Shown one piece after another: positions 50,211 to 59,398 of a stretch of DNA of 64,000 bases. The translations under genes were made by a program, and so were the position numbers. How positions within the stretch are numbered: the stretch's first letter is position 1; each line of letters opens with the position of its first letter. The DNA is from Caulobacter sp. Root343 (GTDB lineage: Bacteria; Pseudomonadota; Alphaproteobacteria; Caulobacterales; Caulobacteraceae). The DNA is taken from the NCBI RefSeq assembly GCF_001425745.1, contig NZ_LMDF01000007.1, forward strand, positions 1,020,074 through 1,084,073, written 5' to 3'. Under the pieces are notes generated by a model. The model saw only the letters and a program-made list of their open reading frames with translations, did not search any database and was not told where the DNA came from.

Positions 50211-50807
50211 GTGACCTTCTATCCGACCGACCGCATCGCCCTGTTCATCGACGGGGCCAATCTCTATTCCGCCGCCCGGGCGCTGGGCTTCGATATCGAC
50301 TACCGCAAGCTGCTCGACGAGTTCAAAAAGCGCGGCGTCCTGATCCGGGCCTATTATTACACCGCCATCGCAGAGAACGACGACTATTCGCCGATCCGGC
50401 CGCTGGTCGATTGGCTGGACTATAACGGCTTCACCCTGGTGACGAAGCCGGCCCGCGAGTTCACCGACAGCCAAGGCCGCAAGCGCTGGCGCGGCGACAT
50501 GGACATCGAGATCGCCGTCGACATGCTGCAGATGGCCGAGACCGCCGACCATCTGGTGCTGTTCTCGGGCGACGGCGATTTCCGGGCCCTGGTCGAGGCG
50601 GTCCAGCGCAAGGGTCGCCGCGTCACCGTGGTGTCCACGATGAAGAGCCAGCCGCCGATGACCAGCGACGACCTGCGCCGCCAGGCCGACAACTTCGTCG
50701 ACCTCTCCGACCTGGGCGGCATCATCGGCCGGCCGCAGCGCGTCCATCCGCGTCCCTCCCCCGACAACCGCACCCCGGCCGAACGCGAAGCCGACGACGA
50801 GTATTGA
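50211..50807 (+). CDS. NYN domain protein (LabA/DUF88 family)
   Basis: This 198-residue protein has a NYN (PIN-like) domain with the acidic nuclease residues in ALFIDGANLYSAA, GDMDIEIAVDML and LVLFSGDGDFRALV. Proteins of this family are predicted RNases. The start is a GTG preceded by AAGGGA. The C-terminus is Pro/Arg-rich and likely unstructured. It lies upstream of a uracil-DNA glycosylase on the same strand, with one base between them. Confidence 0.9.
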   Translation: MTFYPTDRIALFIDGANLYSAARALGFDIDYRKLLDEFKKRGVLIRAYYYTAIAENDDYSPIRPLVDWLDYNGFTLVTKPAREFTDSQGRKRWRGDMDIEIAVDMLQMAETADHLVLFSGDGDFRALVEAVQRKGRRVTVVSTMKSQPPMTSDDLRRQADNFVDLSDLGGIIGRPQRVHPRPSPDNRTPAEREADDEY

Positions 50808-50808
50808 G

Positions 50809-51486
50809 ATGAGCCAGGTCTCCCACATCGCCGGCGAGGTCGTTCCCAATCCCGCCGAACCGCCGCGCGACTGTCCGCGCTGCCCGCGGCTAGTGGCCTA
50901 TCGGCTCGAGAACCGCGCGCTCTATCCCGACTGGTTCAACGGCCCGGCCCCCTCGTTCGGCGACAAGGACGCCCGCCTGTTGGTCGTCGGTCTGGCCCCC
51001 GGCCGCAAGGGCGCAAACCGCACCGGCCGGCCGTTCACCGGCGACTATGCCGGGACCCTGCTCTACGAGACCCTGATCAAGTTCGGCTTCGCCACCGGCA
51101 AGTTCGAGGCGCGGCCCGACGATTCCCTGAAGCTGGTCGGCAGCGCGGTGACCAACGCCGTCCGTTGCGCCCCGCCCGGCAACAAGCCCGAGACCTCGGA
51201 GGAGAACAATTGTCGCCCGTTCCTGACGGCGCGGCTGGAGATGTTTCCGAACCTGAAGGCCATCGTTACTCTGGGCGACGTCTCCCGGCGCAATATGCTG
51301 AAGGCCCTGGGCCTAAAGGCCTCGGCCGGCATCCCCGGCCACGGCTCGGAGTTCCAAGCCGGGCCGTATCGGATCTTCAACAGCTATCACTGCTCGCGGC
51401 TGAACACGAACACCGGCCGCCTGACGACGCCGATGTTCGAGGACCTGTTCGCCCGGGTGAAGGCGTATCTGGACGAGACGCCCTAG
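50809..51486 (+). CDS. Family 5-type uracil-DNA glycosylase
   Basis: This 225-residue protein removes uracil from DNA. Family 5 motifs are GLAPGRKGANRTGRPFTGD (water-activating loop), VTNAVRCAPPGNKPE and the intercalating YHCSRLNTNTGRLT. Four cysteines (CPRC near residue 22, then VRC and NNC) match the [4Fe-4S]-binding pattern of UDGb proteins. It is probably co-transcribed with the NYN gene. Its stop overlaps the convergent unknown gene. Confidence 0.9.
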   Translation: MSQVSHIAGEVVPNPAEPPRDCPRCPRLVAYRLENRALYPDWFNGPAPSFGDKDARLLVVGLAPGRKGANRTGRPFTGDYAGTLLYETLIKFGFATGKFEARPDDSLKLVGSAVTNAVRCAPPGNKPETSEENNCRPFLTARLEMFPNLKAIVTLGDVSRRNMLKALGLKASAGIPGHGSEFQAGPYRIFNSYHCSRLNTNTGRLTTPMFEDLFARVKAYLDETP

Positions 51487-52103
51487 CGGCTGTTCGCTAG
51501 GTTCTCGAAGTCCTTGCGTACAGAGGCGTACTGGCGACCGGCGGGCAGCGACGGGATCACCGCCTTGGCGTATTCCGCTGGAGTCACAAGTCGCGACCGG
51601 TCGCGAATAGCCTGGGCGCAGCCGCTGAGAATATATTCGGGCAACATCGCCTGCTGCGGATCGCGGATCTCGTCGGGCAGATAGGTCGTGGCGAAATGCG
51701 CAATGTGTCCCTCGATGAGCATCGAGGCGCAGACCAACCGCCCGCCAGTCTTGCCGGGCAGCTCGGCGAGCTTGACCTGGTTCGGCGCGGACGGCGCGTC
51801 GGACCGGGCCTGGGCGATCATGTCATCGGAAACATTGACGCCCTCGTCATCGGCTTGAAGCCGGAGCACTTGCAGCTCTGCCTCCATGACCTGCGGGTCG
51901 TCTGGCTGGGCGCGTCTTCCTGGCAAAGCTCGCATCCGCGTCTCGCCGAAGATGGCCAATGCCTGGTTGGCCGGTCCACCGACCTGCGCCAACTCGATCG
52001 GCCGGTTCTTCGCCGTGCTCATGTAGGTGAGCAGCAGCGACGAGCCGACAAAAACCACCGCGAAGACCCCGCCACCAAGCAGTGCGTTGCTCAACCGGCT
52101 CAT
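51483..52103 (-). CDS. Single-pass membrane protein of unknown function
   Basis: This 206-residue protein starts with one hydrophobic span (residues about 8-28, LLGGGVFAVVFVGSSLLL) and then a soluble domain predicted to lie in the periplasm. Two cysteines (LVCASM, SGCAQAI) in that domain could form a disulfide. The domain ends with a basic helix. I do not recognise the family. It converges on the glycosylase gene with a four-base overlap. Confidence 0.65.
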   Translation of the reverse strand: MSRLSNALLGGGVFAVVFVGSSLLLTYMSTAKNRPIELAQVGGPANQALAIFGETRMRALPGRRAQPDDPQVMEAELQVLRLQADDEGVNVSDDMIAQARSDAPSAPNQVKLAELPGKTGGRLVCASMLIEGHIAHFATTYLPDEIRDPQQAMLPEYILSGCAQAIRDRSRLVTPAEYAKAVIPSLPAGRQYASVRKDFENLANSR

Positions 52104-52170
52104 ACAAGGCCCAAATCAATTAAAGGAAGAGCCGGAAGCTACACCTAAACCCAAAAGCGATCGTTAATTG

Positions 52171-53007
52171 CTAGCGCGGCTTCGTCCACCCGTTGTCACT
52201 CAGCCAGTTGATCAGCAGGTTCGGCCAGCTCTTCAGCGAGGCCTGCTCCTTGCGGAGACCCATGTTGAACGCATGGCCGCCGGCCTGGAACAGGTGGAGC
52301 TCGACCGGAACCTTGGCGGCGCGGAACTTGGGCAGCAGATCCGCCAGCGGCGCGGAGCAGCATTCGTCGTCGTTCGCGGCGATCATGAATGCCGGCGGCG
52401 TGTCGGCCGGGACCTTGTCCGGCACGCCCAATGGCCCCGGGTAGACCAGCACCTGGAAGTCGGGTCGGGCGCTGACCTCGTCGATGGCGTCGGTCTTCGG
52501 GTCGTTGGCCGCGCCTTGGTAGACTTCCAGGTTCACCAGTTCGCCGCCGGCCGAGAAGCCCATCAGGCCGATCCGCTTGGGATCGATCCCGAACTCAGCG
52601 GCATGGCTACGCACGTAGCGAACCGCCCGCACGGCGTCCTGGCGGGCATGGTCGATCGTGTACGGCGAGCCTTCCTCGCGGAACAGCCGATACTTCACGA
52701 CGAAGACCGCCACGCCCTTGGGGTTCATCACCTTTGCGACGTCGGCGCCTTCGGACGTGATCACCAGAATCCTGTGACCACCACCTGGCAGCACGACGAG
52801 AGCCGCGCCATTGGCGACGTCTTTTGGCGGCAGATAGGCCGTGACCGAGGGGTTGTTGACGCTCTTTAGCCAATAGTCGGCCGCCTGCTCGCGGATGGCC
52901 TTTCGGCTTTCGAAACCCGGCGCGCCGTTGGGCCAAAGCGGGATCTGCTGCTGGGCCAACGCCAGGCCGGGCAAGAGCAAGGCGGCGATGAAGACCAGTG
53001 TCCTCAC
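52171..53007 (-). CDS. Exported alpha/beta-hydrolase, acetyl-esterase-like
   Basis: This 278-residue protein has a signal peptide (MRTLVFIAALLLPGLALA) and an alpha/beta-hydrolase domain of the acetyl-xylan/carbohydrate esterase type. The oxyanion region is VVLPGGGHRI, the nucleophile is in GLMGFSAGGELVN, and the catalytic histidine is in AGGHAFNMGL. The fold and the order of motifs resemble carbohydrate esterases that remove acetyl groups. The ATG overlaps the upstream Gfo/Idh stop by four bases, so it belongs to that operon. Confidence 0.88.
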   Translation of the reverse strand: MRTLVFIAALLLPGLALAQQQIPLWPNGAPGFESRKAIREQAADYWLKSVNNPSVTAYLPPKDVANGAALVVLPGGGHRILVITSEGADVAKVMNPKGVAVFVVKYRLFREEGSPYTIDHARQDAVRAVRYVRSHAAEFGIDPKRIGLMGFSAGGELVNLEVYQGAANDPKTDAIDEVSARPDFQVLVYPGPLGVPDKVPADTPPAFMIAANDDECCSAPLADLLPKFRAAKVPVELHLFQAGGHAFNMGLRKEQASLKSWPNLLINWLSDNGWTKPR

Positions 53008-54104
53008 AGCTTCACCGTCCGTCCCTCACGCGCGGACCGATAGATGGCCTCGATGATGCGCAGGTCCTTCAGTCCTTCCTCGCCCGACACGATCGGCTCG
53101 CGACCGGTCAGGATGCATTCCGAGAGATGGTCCAGCTGGGCGGAGAACTGGTTCGTCTTGGTCGGCGCCGGTTCGCGGGGCGTAGGCGGTCCGCCCAGCT
53201 GCGTCCGCATCGACTGGCCCTGGTAACTCGTCGCCGGATCGATCTCGACGAAGCCCTTGGGCCCGGTGACACGGTAACGGTTGAAGTTCGCGCTGTAAGC
53301 CGAATAGCAGTTGGCCGTCGCCCCCGACGGAAAGAGAAGCTGGAAGCTGATGATATCCTCCACCTCCTTGAAGCGCGGGTCCGAGCGGTCGGTGGATTCC
53401 ATGGCGTTGACGGCCACCGGCTCCTCGCCGGTCAGGTAGCGAGTGGCGTTCAGGCTGTAGATGCCGATGTCCATCAGGCTGCCGCCGCCGGCCAGGGCCT
53501 TGTTCAGTCGCCATTGCTTGGGATCACCGATCGTGAAGCCATGGTCGGCCACTATCGTCCGCACAGGGCCCAGCGCGCCATCGCGCACCAGCTTGATGGC
53601 CTCGATGTTGTGGGCCTGGAAGCGGCTGCGATAGCCGATCATCAGCTTGCGGCCGGCGGCCTTGCAGGCGGCGATCATCGCCTGGCAATCGGCCGCCGTG
53701 GCCGCCATCGGCTTCTCGCACATCACGTGCTTGCCCGCCTTAGCCGCCCGCTCGGTGAAGGTCCGGTGCAGGCTGTTGGGCGTGATGATGTAGACGATAT
53801 CGACGTCGGGATTGTCGGCGATCCGGTCGAAGGTCTCGTAGCTGTAGCGATGGCTTTCCGGGATTCCATACTGCTCGCCGAAGGTCTTCAGCTTCTCGGG
53901 CGTGCCGCTGACCAGGGCGACGAGGCGCGACTGCTCGCACTCGGCGAACCGCGGCATGATGATCCGGGTCGCATAATAGCCCAGACCCAGAATCGCGTAG
54001 CCCAGCTTGCGGTTCGGATCGGCCGCGCCGGCGCGGAGCGGCAGCGCGGCGACCCCCGCCGCGAGGCCGGCCGCGAGGAAGGTTCTTTTGCTCATCGGAT
54101 CCAT
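53004..54104 (-). CDS. Exported Gfo/Idh/MocA-family oxidoreductase
   Basis: This 366-residue protein of the glucose-fructose oxidoreductase family begins with a Tat-like signal (MDPMSKRTFLAAGLAAGVAA, with KR in place of RR). The NAD(P) motif is AILGLGYYATRIIM, and the EKP motif is CEKPMAATAAD with catalytic lysine; further down are GGGSLMDIGIYSLN and NPRF-type C-terminal sheet residues. Such enzymes oxidise a sugar with tightly bound cofactor in the periplasm. The gene is preceded by AGGAGG at ideal spacing. It is in an operon with an SMP-30 lactonase and an esterase. Confidence 0.92.
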   Translation of the reverse strand: MDPMSKRTFLAAGLAAGVAALPLRAGAADPNRKLGYAILGLGYYATRIIMPRFAECEQSRLVALVSGTPEKLKTFGEQYGIPESHRYSYETFDRIADNPDVDIVYIITPNSLHRTFTERAAKAGKHVMCEKPMAATAADCQAMIAACKAAGRKLMIGYRSRFQAHNIEAIKLVRDGALGPVRTIVADHGFTIGDPKQWRLNKALAGGGSLMDIGIYSLNATRYLTGEEPVAVNAMESTDRSDPRFKEVEDIISFQLLFPSGATANCYSAYSANFNRYRVTGPKGFVEIDPATSYQGQSMRTQLGGPPTPREPAPTKTNQFSAQLDHLSECILTGREPIVSGEEGLKDLRIIEAIYRSAREGRTVKL

Positions 54105-54116
54105 GATGTCCTCCTA

Positions 54117-55157
54117 TCAGACAGCGCCGGACGTCCTGGTGCGCAGCCGCGCCAGGACATGGTTGGATGTCAGGAACAGCGTCTTGCCGTCGTCGCCGAA
54201 CGTGCAGTTGGCGATCGGAAAGCCCGTCTCGATCACGCCCAGCAGCTTGGCCTCGGGCGTCAGAATCAGCACGCCGCCCGGCCCGGTCGCGAACAGCCGT
54301 CCCTTGGCGTCGACCCGCATGCCGTCAGGCAGGCCCGGCCCGCCGGCCTTCAGCAACTCGGCGGCGTCGAAGAACAGCTTGCGACTGGCCGGCAGGCCGT
54401 CGCTCCCCAGGTCGTAGGCCATGATCACTGGACCCTTCGGATCCGAGACGGCGACATAGAGACGCTTTTCGTCCGGCGACAGCGCTAGGCCGTTCGGGAA
54501 GGTCAGCTTGTCGTCGACAACCGCCACCTCGCCGTTCGGCCGGCGCAGATAGACGCCGTTGAACGCCAGTTCCTTGATCGGTGAAGCGTCGAGCCCCTCC
54601 AGACCATACGGCGGATCGGTGAAATAGAGCGTGTCCTTCAGCGCGCCGCGCCGGGCGACGATCACGTCGTTGGGGCTGTTGAACCGCTTGCCCTGGTAGC
54701 GGTCCACGATAACCGTCTTCTTCTTGCTGGTTCGATCGAGTCTCGAGACCGCGCGGTTGCCGTGGTCGCAGAGCACGACTTCGCCGGCGGGGTCCAGGGT
54801 CATGCCGTTGACGCCGGGTTCGCGAAAGGCGGTGGTTGGCAGGCCGTCATAGCCGGACGGCTTGAGGAAGACCGTCTTGCCGTCCTTCTCGCTCCACCGG
54901 TACATCGTGTTGCCCGGCACGTCCGAGAACAGCAGGTAGCCGCCATCGCGGATCCAGACCGGCCCCTCGGACCAGATCATGCCGTCGGCGAGCTGTTCGA
55001 TCACCGCGTCCGGCGCGATGATCTCGTCTAGTTCAGGCGACAGGCGGCGGACGCGGCCGATGTGGGGATAGGCGGGGGGCGCGGCTTCCGCGATCATCGA
55101 TCGTCCTCCGGCGATCAGGGCGACGCCGGCGCTCAGCACGGCGCGTCGGGTAGTCAT
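54117..55157 (-). CDS. Exported SMP-30/gluconolactonase-family protein
   Basis: This 346-residue six-bladed beta-propeller lactonase has a Tat-type signal (MTTRRAVLSAGVALIAGG, twin arginine). Metal-binding positions are seen in WSEGPVW (Glu), FNSPNDVIV (Asn) and FPNGLALSPDEK (Asn). It would open a sugar lactone to the acid. The start at 55157 is chosen because GGAGAT lies in front and it begins the signal peptide; an earlier in-frame start is weaker. First gene of the three-gene run. Confidence 0.9.
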   Translation of the reverse strand: MTTRRAVLSAGVALIAGGRSMIAEAAPPAYPHIGRVRRLSPELDEIIAPDAVIEQLADGMIWSEGPVWIRDGGYLLFSDVPGNTMYRWSEKDGKTVFLKPSGYDGLPTTAFREPGVNGMTLDPAGEVVLCDHGNRAVSRLDRTSKKKTVIVDRYQGKRFNSPNDVIVARRGALKDTLYFTDPPYGLEGLDASPIKELAFNGVYLRRPNGEVAVVDDKLTFPNGLALSPDEKRLYVAVSDPKGPVIMAYDLGSDGLPASRKLFFDAAELLKAGGPGLPDGMRVDAKGRLFATGPGGVLILTPEAKLLGVIETGFPIANCTFGDDGKTLFLTSNHVLARLRTRTSGAV

Positions 55158-55244
55158 GGCGGATCTCCGCTTCTTGATTGGCCCAAGCTGGCAAGGCTCG
55201 AGCCTAGAAATCATGACAGCGATGTCACCGCAACCTCAGTGCGA

Positions 55245-56735
55245 CTAAAGTCGCACACGGGGCACGGCGTCCAGCCAGCGGGCGTAGGCCGCCTCGCGCT
55301 CGTGTTCCTTCATCCCCGGCGTCAGGGTCTCGGCGGCGGGGCTGACTTCGGCGGCTTCCTCGACCGAGGCGTAGAGCCCCGCGCCCACTCCCGCGAACAG
55401 GGCCGCGCCCAACGCGGTCATCTCCTGATAGCTGGCCCGTCGCACCGGGACGCCCGTCAGGTCGGCCAGGCGCTGAGAGAACCAGGCGCTCTTGGACATG
55501 CCGCCGTCGATGCGCATCTGCGCGGCCTCGCCGAACGCCGAGGGCGCGTCGGCCCGCATCGCCTCGATCAGGTCGCGGCTCTGCAAAGCGCAGGAGTCGA
55601 AGGTCGCGGCGGCGATCTCGGGCAGGCCGGCGTCGCGGGTCAGGCCGAAGATCCCGCCCCGCGCGTCGGCGTCCCACCACGGCGCGCCCAGACCGGTGAA
55701 CGCCGGCACGACGACGACGCCATGGTCGGCCTTTGCCGCTCGCGCCAGGGCCTCGGCGGCGCGGGGACCGCCGGTGATCCCCAACCCCTCGCCCAGCCAT
55801 TGGATCGCGGCGCCGGCGACGAAGATCGAGCCCTCCAGGGCATAGGTCGTCCGCCCGTTCACCCGCGCCGCCACCGTGGTCAGCAGGCGCGAGCGCGAGA
55901 TCGGGCGGTCCTCGCCGGTATTGATCAGCATGAAGCAGCCGGTGCCGTAGGTGGCTTTCATCTGGCCCGGCGCCACGCACCCCTGCCCCATCAGCGCCGC
56001 CTGCTGGTCGCCGGCCACGCCTCGGATCGGGACCTCGCGGCCCAGGATCGTGGACTCGGTCGCGCCGTAGTCGTCGACGCAGTCCAGCACCTTGGGCAGC
56101 AGGGCGCCCGGTACGTCGAAGAGGTCCAGCATCTCCGCGGACCAGGCCTGGGCGGCGATGTCGAACAGCAGGGTGCGGGAGGCGTTGGTGGCGTCGGTGG
56201 CGTGCACCGCCCCGCCCGTCAGCCGCCAGATCACCCAGCAATCCATGGTGCCGCAGAGGAGTTCGCCGGCCTCGGCTCTAGCCCGAGCTCCGGGAACCTT
56301 GTCGAGGATCCAGGCGACCTTGGTCCCCGAGAAATAGGGATCCAGCAACAAGCCCGTCACTTCCGTCACGCGCGGCTCGTGACCTTCGACCTTCAGCTTG
56401 GCGCAGACCTCCGCCGTGCGCCGGTCCTGCCAGACGATCGCCGGATGGATCGGCCGGCCGGTCTCGCGGTCCCAGATCACCACCGTCTCGCGCTGGTTGG
56501 TGATGCCGATCGCGGCGACGTCGGCCAGCCGGCCCGAGCTCTCCGTCGCCTCGCGCAGCACCGCCACGCAGGCGGCGTAGATCTCCTCGGCGTCGTGCTC
56601 GACCCAGCCGTCGGCGGGATAGCTCTGGCGCAACGGCCGCGAAGCTTCAGCCAAGGGTTGGCCGGCGCGGTCGAACAGGATGGCCCGGGTGCTGGTCGTG
56701 CCCTGGTCCAGAGCCAGGATCAGGTCTTGGGTCAC
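55245..56735 (-). CDS. glpK: Glycerol kinase
   Basis: This 496-residue FGGY-family kinase phosphorylates glycerol. Motifs are ILALDQGTTSTRAILFD, ITNQRETVVIWDRETGRP, the catalytic-Asp block VAGDQQAALMGQGC, and GGMSKSAWFSQRLADL. The start is a GTG at 56735 preceded by GGAGG; an in-frame ATG twelve codons earlier is weaker. No glpF, glpD or regulator lies next to it, so glycerol uptake genes are elsewhere. Confidence 0.96.
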   Translation of the reverse strand: MTQDLILALDQGTTSTRAILFDRAGQPLAEASRPLRQSYPADGWVEHDAEEIYAACVAVLREATESSGRLADVAAIGITNQRETVVIWDRETGRPIHPAIVWQDRRTAEVCAKLKVEGHEPRVTEVTGLLLDPYFSGTKVAWILDKVPGARARAEAGELLCGTMDCWVIWRLTGGAVHATDATNASRTLLFDIAAQAWSAEMLDLFDVPGALLPKVLDCVDDYGATESTILGREVPIRGVAGDQQAALMGQGCVAPGQMKATYGTGCFMLINTGEDRPISRSRLLTTVAARVNGRTTYALEGSIFVAGAAIQWLGEGLGITGGPRAAEALARAAKADHGVVVVPAFTGLGAPWWDADARGGIFGLTRDAGLPEIAAATFDSCALQSRDLIEAMRADAPSAFGEAAQMRIDGGMSKSAWFSQRLADLTGVPVRRASYQEMTALGAALFAGVGAGLYASVEEAAEVSPAAETLTPGMKEHEREAAYARWLDAVPRVRL

Positions 56736-56868
56736 GTATCCTCCGCTCAAGCTTGCGACATCTCGACGCAATCCAGGGCGTCGGTGTTCTTGGCCTGTTT
56801 AAGCATGTTTTCATTTGGGGGCCGCAAGGTCATCCTTATCGGGTCTTCCGGATTCGAGGAGGCTGGTC

Positions 56869-57981
56869 ATCCAAGCCGTCGAAATCGCTTCGCTCATGAA
56901 GCTGGCCCGCAGTCGCGAGGCCGGAGATCGCGAGCGGCTGCTCACCGGAATCATCGATCTCTGCGAGGCCGGTCAGGCCAGCGGCGAGCCGACCCATCCC
57001 GACATCCAGGCCCTGCTCAATTCGATCTTCATGACCCTGGTGGTCGAGGCCGAACGCGACATCCGTCACCGACTGTCCGAGCGCCTGGCCGACGCCGAGT
57101 GGGCGCCTTCGGCCCTGATCAACATCATGGCGCTGGACGAGATCGAGATCGCCCGCCCGATCATCGCCCGCAGCCCCGTGCTGCAGGATCACGACCTGAT
57201 CCGCCTGCTGGTCCAGGCCACGCTCGAGCACCAGATCGAGATCGCCCGCCGCCCGAGGCTGCCCGCCCCGGTGGTCGAGGCGATCCTCAGCCGCGACGAG
57301 CCGGCCGTGCTGACGGCGCTGGCCTCGAACGACACGGCCGAGATCTCGCCCGACGCCATGGGGCGCCTGGTGGACCGTTCGCGCGAGATCGTCGCCCTGC
57401 GCTCGCCGCTGGCGCGCCACCCCAGGCTTTCCAGCGAGCTGGCCGAGCAGCTCTATCTGCTGGTCGGCCGCACGCTTCGCGACACCCTGACCAGCCGCTT
57501 CAGCCTCGACCCGACCAAGATGCAGGCCGCGGTCGACGAGGCCCTTCGCGCCTCGCATCGCGGCGACTCCGACAGCGAGGTCGGCCCGGTCGAACTCGAC
57601 GAGGACCGCGAGGAAATGGAGCGCTCGTTGATCGAGAAGCTCGACTCCGCCGGTCAGCTGAGGCCGGGCTATCTGCTGCGGGTGCTGCGCGAGGGCCGCC
57701 TGCAGCTGTTCGTCATGGCCCTGGCGCGCCTGGGCAAGTTCGAAGCCGCCCAGATCCGCCGCGCCATCGACAGCGGACGTCCCGAACTCCTGGCCCTGGC
57801 CTGCTCGGCCGTGGGCATCGACCGCAGCGTGTTTCCGACCATCCTGGAGCACGTGCGCCAGCTGAATGGCGGCCGTCCCGGCGGCGGCGAGGAGGGCGTG
57901 CGGCGCGCTGCCAGCGCCTTCGGCCCGTTCACCCCGGACATCGCCGGCATGGCATTCCGGCAGGCCGTCGGCTCGGCCTAG
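56869..57981 (+). CDS. DUF2336 domain protein
   Basis: This protein of about 370 residues belongs to the helical DUF2336 family, common in alphaproteobacteria and of unknown function. LMKLARSREAGDRERLL at the N-terminus, VEAILSRDEPAVLTALASNDTA and the C-terminal RAIDSGRPELLAL fit a helical-repeat protein. The start is uncertain. A strong GAGGAGG (56856-56862) sits six bases before an in-frame ATC at 56869; the in-frame alternatives are a TTG at 56815 and an ATG at 56896, both without a ribosome binding site. I follow the ribosome binding site. It is divergent from glpK. Confidence 0.8.
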   Translation: MQAVEIASLMKLARSREAGDRERLLTGIIDLCEAGQASGEPTHPDIQALLNSIFMTLVVEAERDIRHRLSERLADAEWAPSALINIMALDEIEIARPIIARSPVLQDHDLIRLLVQATLEHQIEIARRPRLPAPVVEAILSRDEPAVLTALASNDTAEISPDAMGRLVDRSREIVALRSPLARHPRLSSELAEQLYLLVGRTLRDTLTSRFSLDPTKMQAAVDEALRASHRGDSDSEVGPVELDEDREEMERSLIEKLDSAGQLRPGYLLRVLREGRLQLFVMALARLGKFEAAQIRRAIDSGRPELLALACSAVGIDRSVFPTILEHVRQLNGGRPGGGEEGVRRAASAFGPFTPDIAGMAFRQAVGSA

Positions 57982-58024
57982 GCTGTCGTTTGACAAGCGG
58001 GCGGGCTTCCCGCCTTTTGGCGCC

Positions 58025-58807
58025 ATGTACCAGCCGCAACCGTTCGTGACTCGCCTTTCCTTCAAGGCCAGCGATCGGCCCGAAGCCCAGGAAGCGCGCG
58101 AACGCCTGACGGCCCGCTACGGCGATGTCGGCGAGGAGAACGCCCAGACGATCGTCGCGCTCGGCGGCGACGGCTTCATGCTGGAGACCCTGCACGAGGC
58201 GATCGCCAGCCAGACGCCGATCTACGGCATGAACCGCGGCTCGGTCGGATTCCTGATGAACGAGTACAGCGAGGACGGCCTGCTGGAGCGGATCAACGCC
58301 GCCGAACGGGCCGTCATCCATCCGCTGGCCATGGTCGCCATCGACTCGCGCCGGACCCAGCACCGGGCCCTGGCGATCAACGAGGTCTCGCTGCTGCGCC
58401 AGACCCGCCAGACCGCCAAGCTGCGCATCTCGATCGACGGCAAGGTGCGGATGGGCGAGCTGGTCTGCGACGGAGCCCTGCTGGCCACCCCGGCCGGATC
58501 GACGGCCTACAATCTGTCGGCCCACGGCCCGATCATCCCGATCGACGGCCGGGTCCTGGCCCTGACGCCGATCAGCGCCTTCCGCCCCCGCCGCTGGCGT
58601 GGGGCCCTGCTGCCGCAGTCGGCCCGCGTGACCTTCGAGATCCTGGAGGCCGACAAGCGTCCCGTCAGCGCCGTCGCCGACAATTTCGAGGTCCGCGACG
58701 TGATGGAGGTCCACATTTCCGAGGACCGCGGCACGTCGCTCGCCATGCTTTTCGACGCCGGCCGCAGTCTGGAAGAAAGAGTTCTGGCCGAACAGTTCTC
58801 CGCCTGA
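58025..58807 (+). CDS. nadK: NAD kinase
   Basis: This 260-residue enzyme phosphorylates NAD to NADP. The nucleotide motif is IVALGGDGFMLET; further landmarks are GMNRGSVGFLMN, INEVSLLRQTR and LATPAGSTAYNLSAHGPI. The ATG at 58025 is 44 bases after the DUF2336 stop; an earlier in-frame ATG inside DUF2336 is not credible. The length fits the short bacterial form. Confidence 0.95.
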   Translation: MYQPQPFVTRLSFKASDRPEAQEARERLTARYGDVGEENAQTIVALGGDGFMLETLHEAIASQTPIYGMNRGSVGFLMNEYSEDGLLERINAAERAVIHPLAMVAIDSRRTQHRALAINEVSLLRQTRQTAKLRISIDGKVRMGELVCDGALLATPAGSTAYNLSAHGPIIPIDGRVLALTPISAFRPRRWRGALLPQSARVTFEILEADKRPVSAVADNFEVRDVMEVHISEDRGTSLAMLFDAGRSLEERVLAEQFSA

Positions 58808-58909
58808 TTTGCCCCCTGAGACGTTGGGTCGCAGAAACCCTGGTCTCATTCAATATTAACGCCTGCTATGTTAGCAGTTCCCAACTATCCGCCGCTGGGG
58901 AGGCGACCC

Positions 58910-59398
58910 GTGACGAATAAGACCACCGCTGAGGTGATCCAGGTGCCGAACATGCTCAAGCTCAAGGTGGGCGGGCGCGGCGGCATCGACATGGCCGCGA
59001 TCGCCAAGGCCGAGGCCGCGCTGAAAAGCCTGTCCGGCAACTTCGCCCAATGGCTGAATGACGAGATCGTCAAGCTGGAAGCCGCGCGTCAGGGCGTGCG
59101 CACCGAGGGCCTGAATGCCCAGACGGTCGAGACCCTTTATCTGCGCGCCCATGACCTGAAGGGCCTGGGCGCCACCTACGAGTTCCCGCTGATCACTCGG
59201 CTGGCCGCCTCGCTGTGCAAGCTGATCGACGATCCGGACACCCGCCTTTCGGCGCCGATGTTCCTGGTCGACGCCCATATCGACGCGATCAAGGCCTGCG
59301 TCCGCGACGACATCAAGGTCGACTCCCATCCCGTGGGCAAGGCCCTGATCACCGAGCTGGAAGCCCGGGTCGCCGACTATCTCGGCAACGCCGCCTAG
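58910..59398 (+). CDS. Histidine phosphotransfer (Hpt) domain protein
   Basis: This 162-residue helical protein has the Hpt signature around His81 (LRAHDLKGLGATYEFP), so it should pass phosphate between a kinase or hybrid kinase and response regulators. It has no kinase or receiver domain. The start is a GTG at 58910, with GGGGAGG in front; an earlier in-frame ATG at 58868 lacks a site. Which two-component pathway it serves is unknown. It converges on the sugar-lactone oxidase gene. Confidence 0.85.
   Translation: MTNKTTAEVIQVPNMLKLKVGGRGGIDMAAIAKAEAALKSLSGNFAQWLNDEIVKLEAARQGVRTEGLNAQTVETLYLRAHDLKGLGATYEFPLITRLAASLCKLIDDPDTRLSAPMFLVDAHIDAIKACVRDDIKVDSHPVGKALITELEARVADYLGNAA

Noticed and set aside
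55062..58049. Open frame of 995 codons on the plus strand
   Set aside because: It runs antisense through glpK and out of frame through DUF2336; composition is shadow-like, and both real genes explain the stretch.
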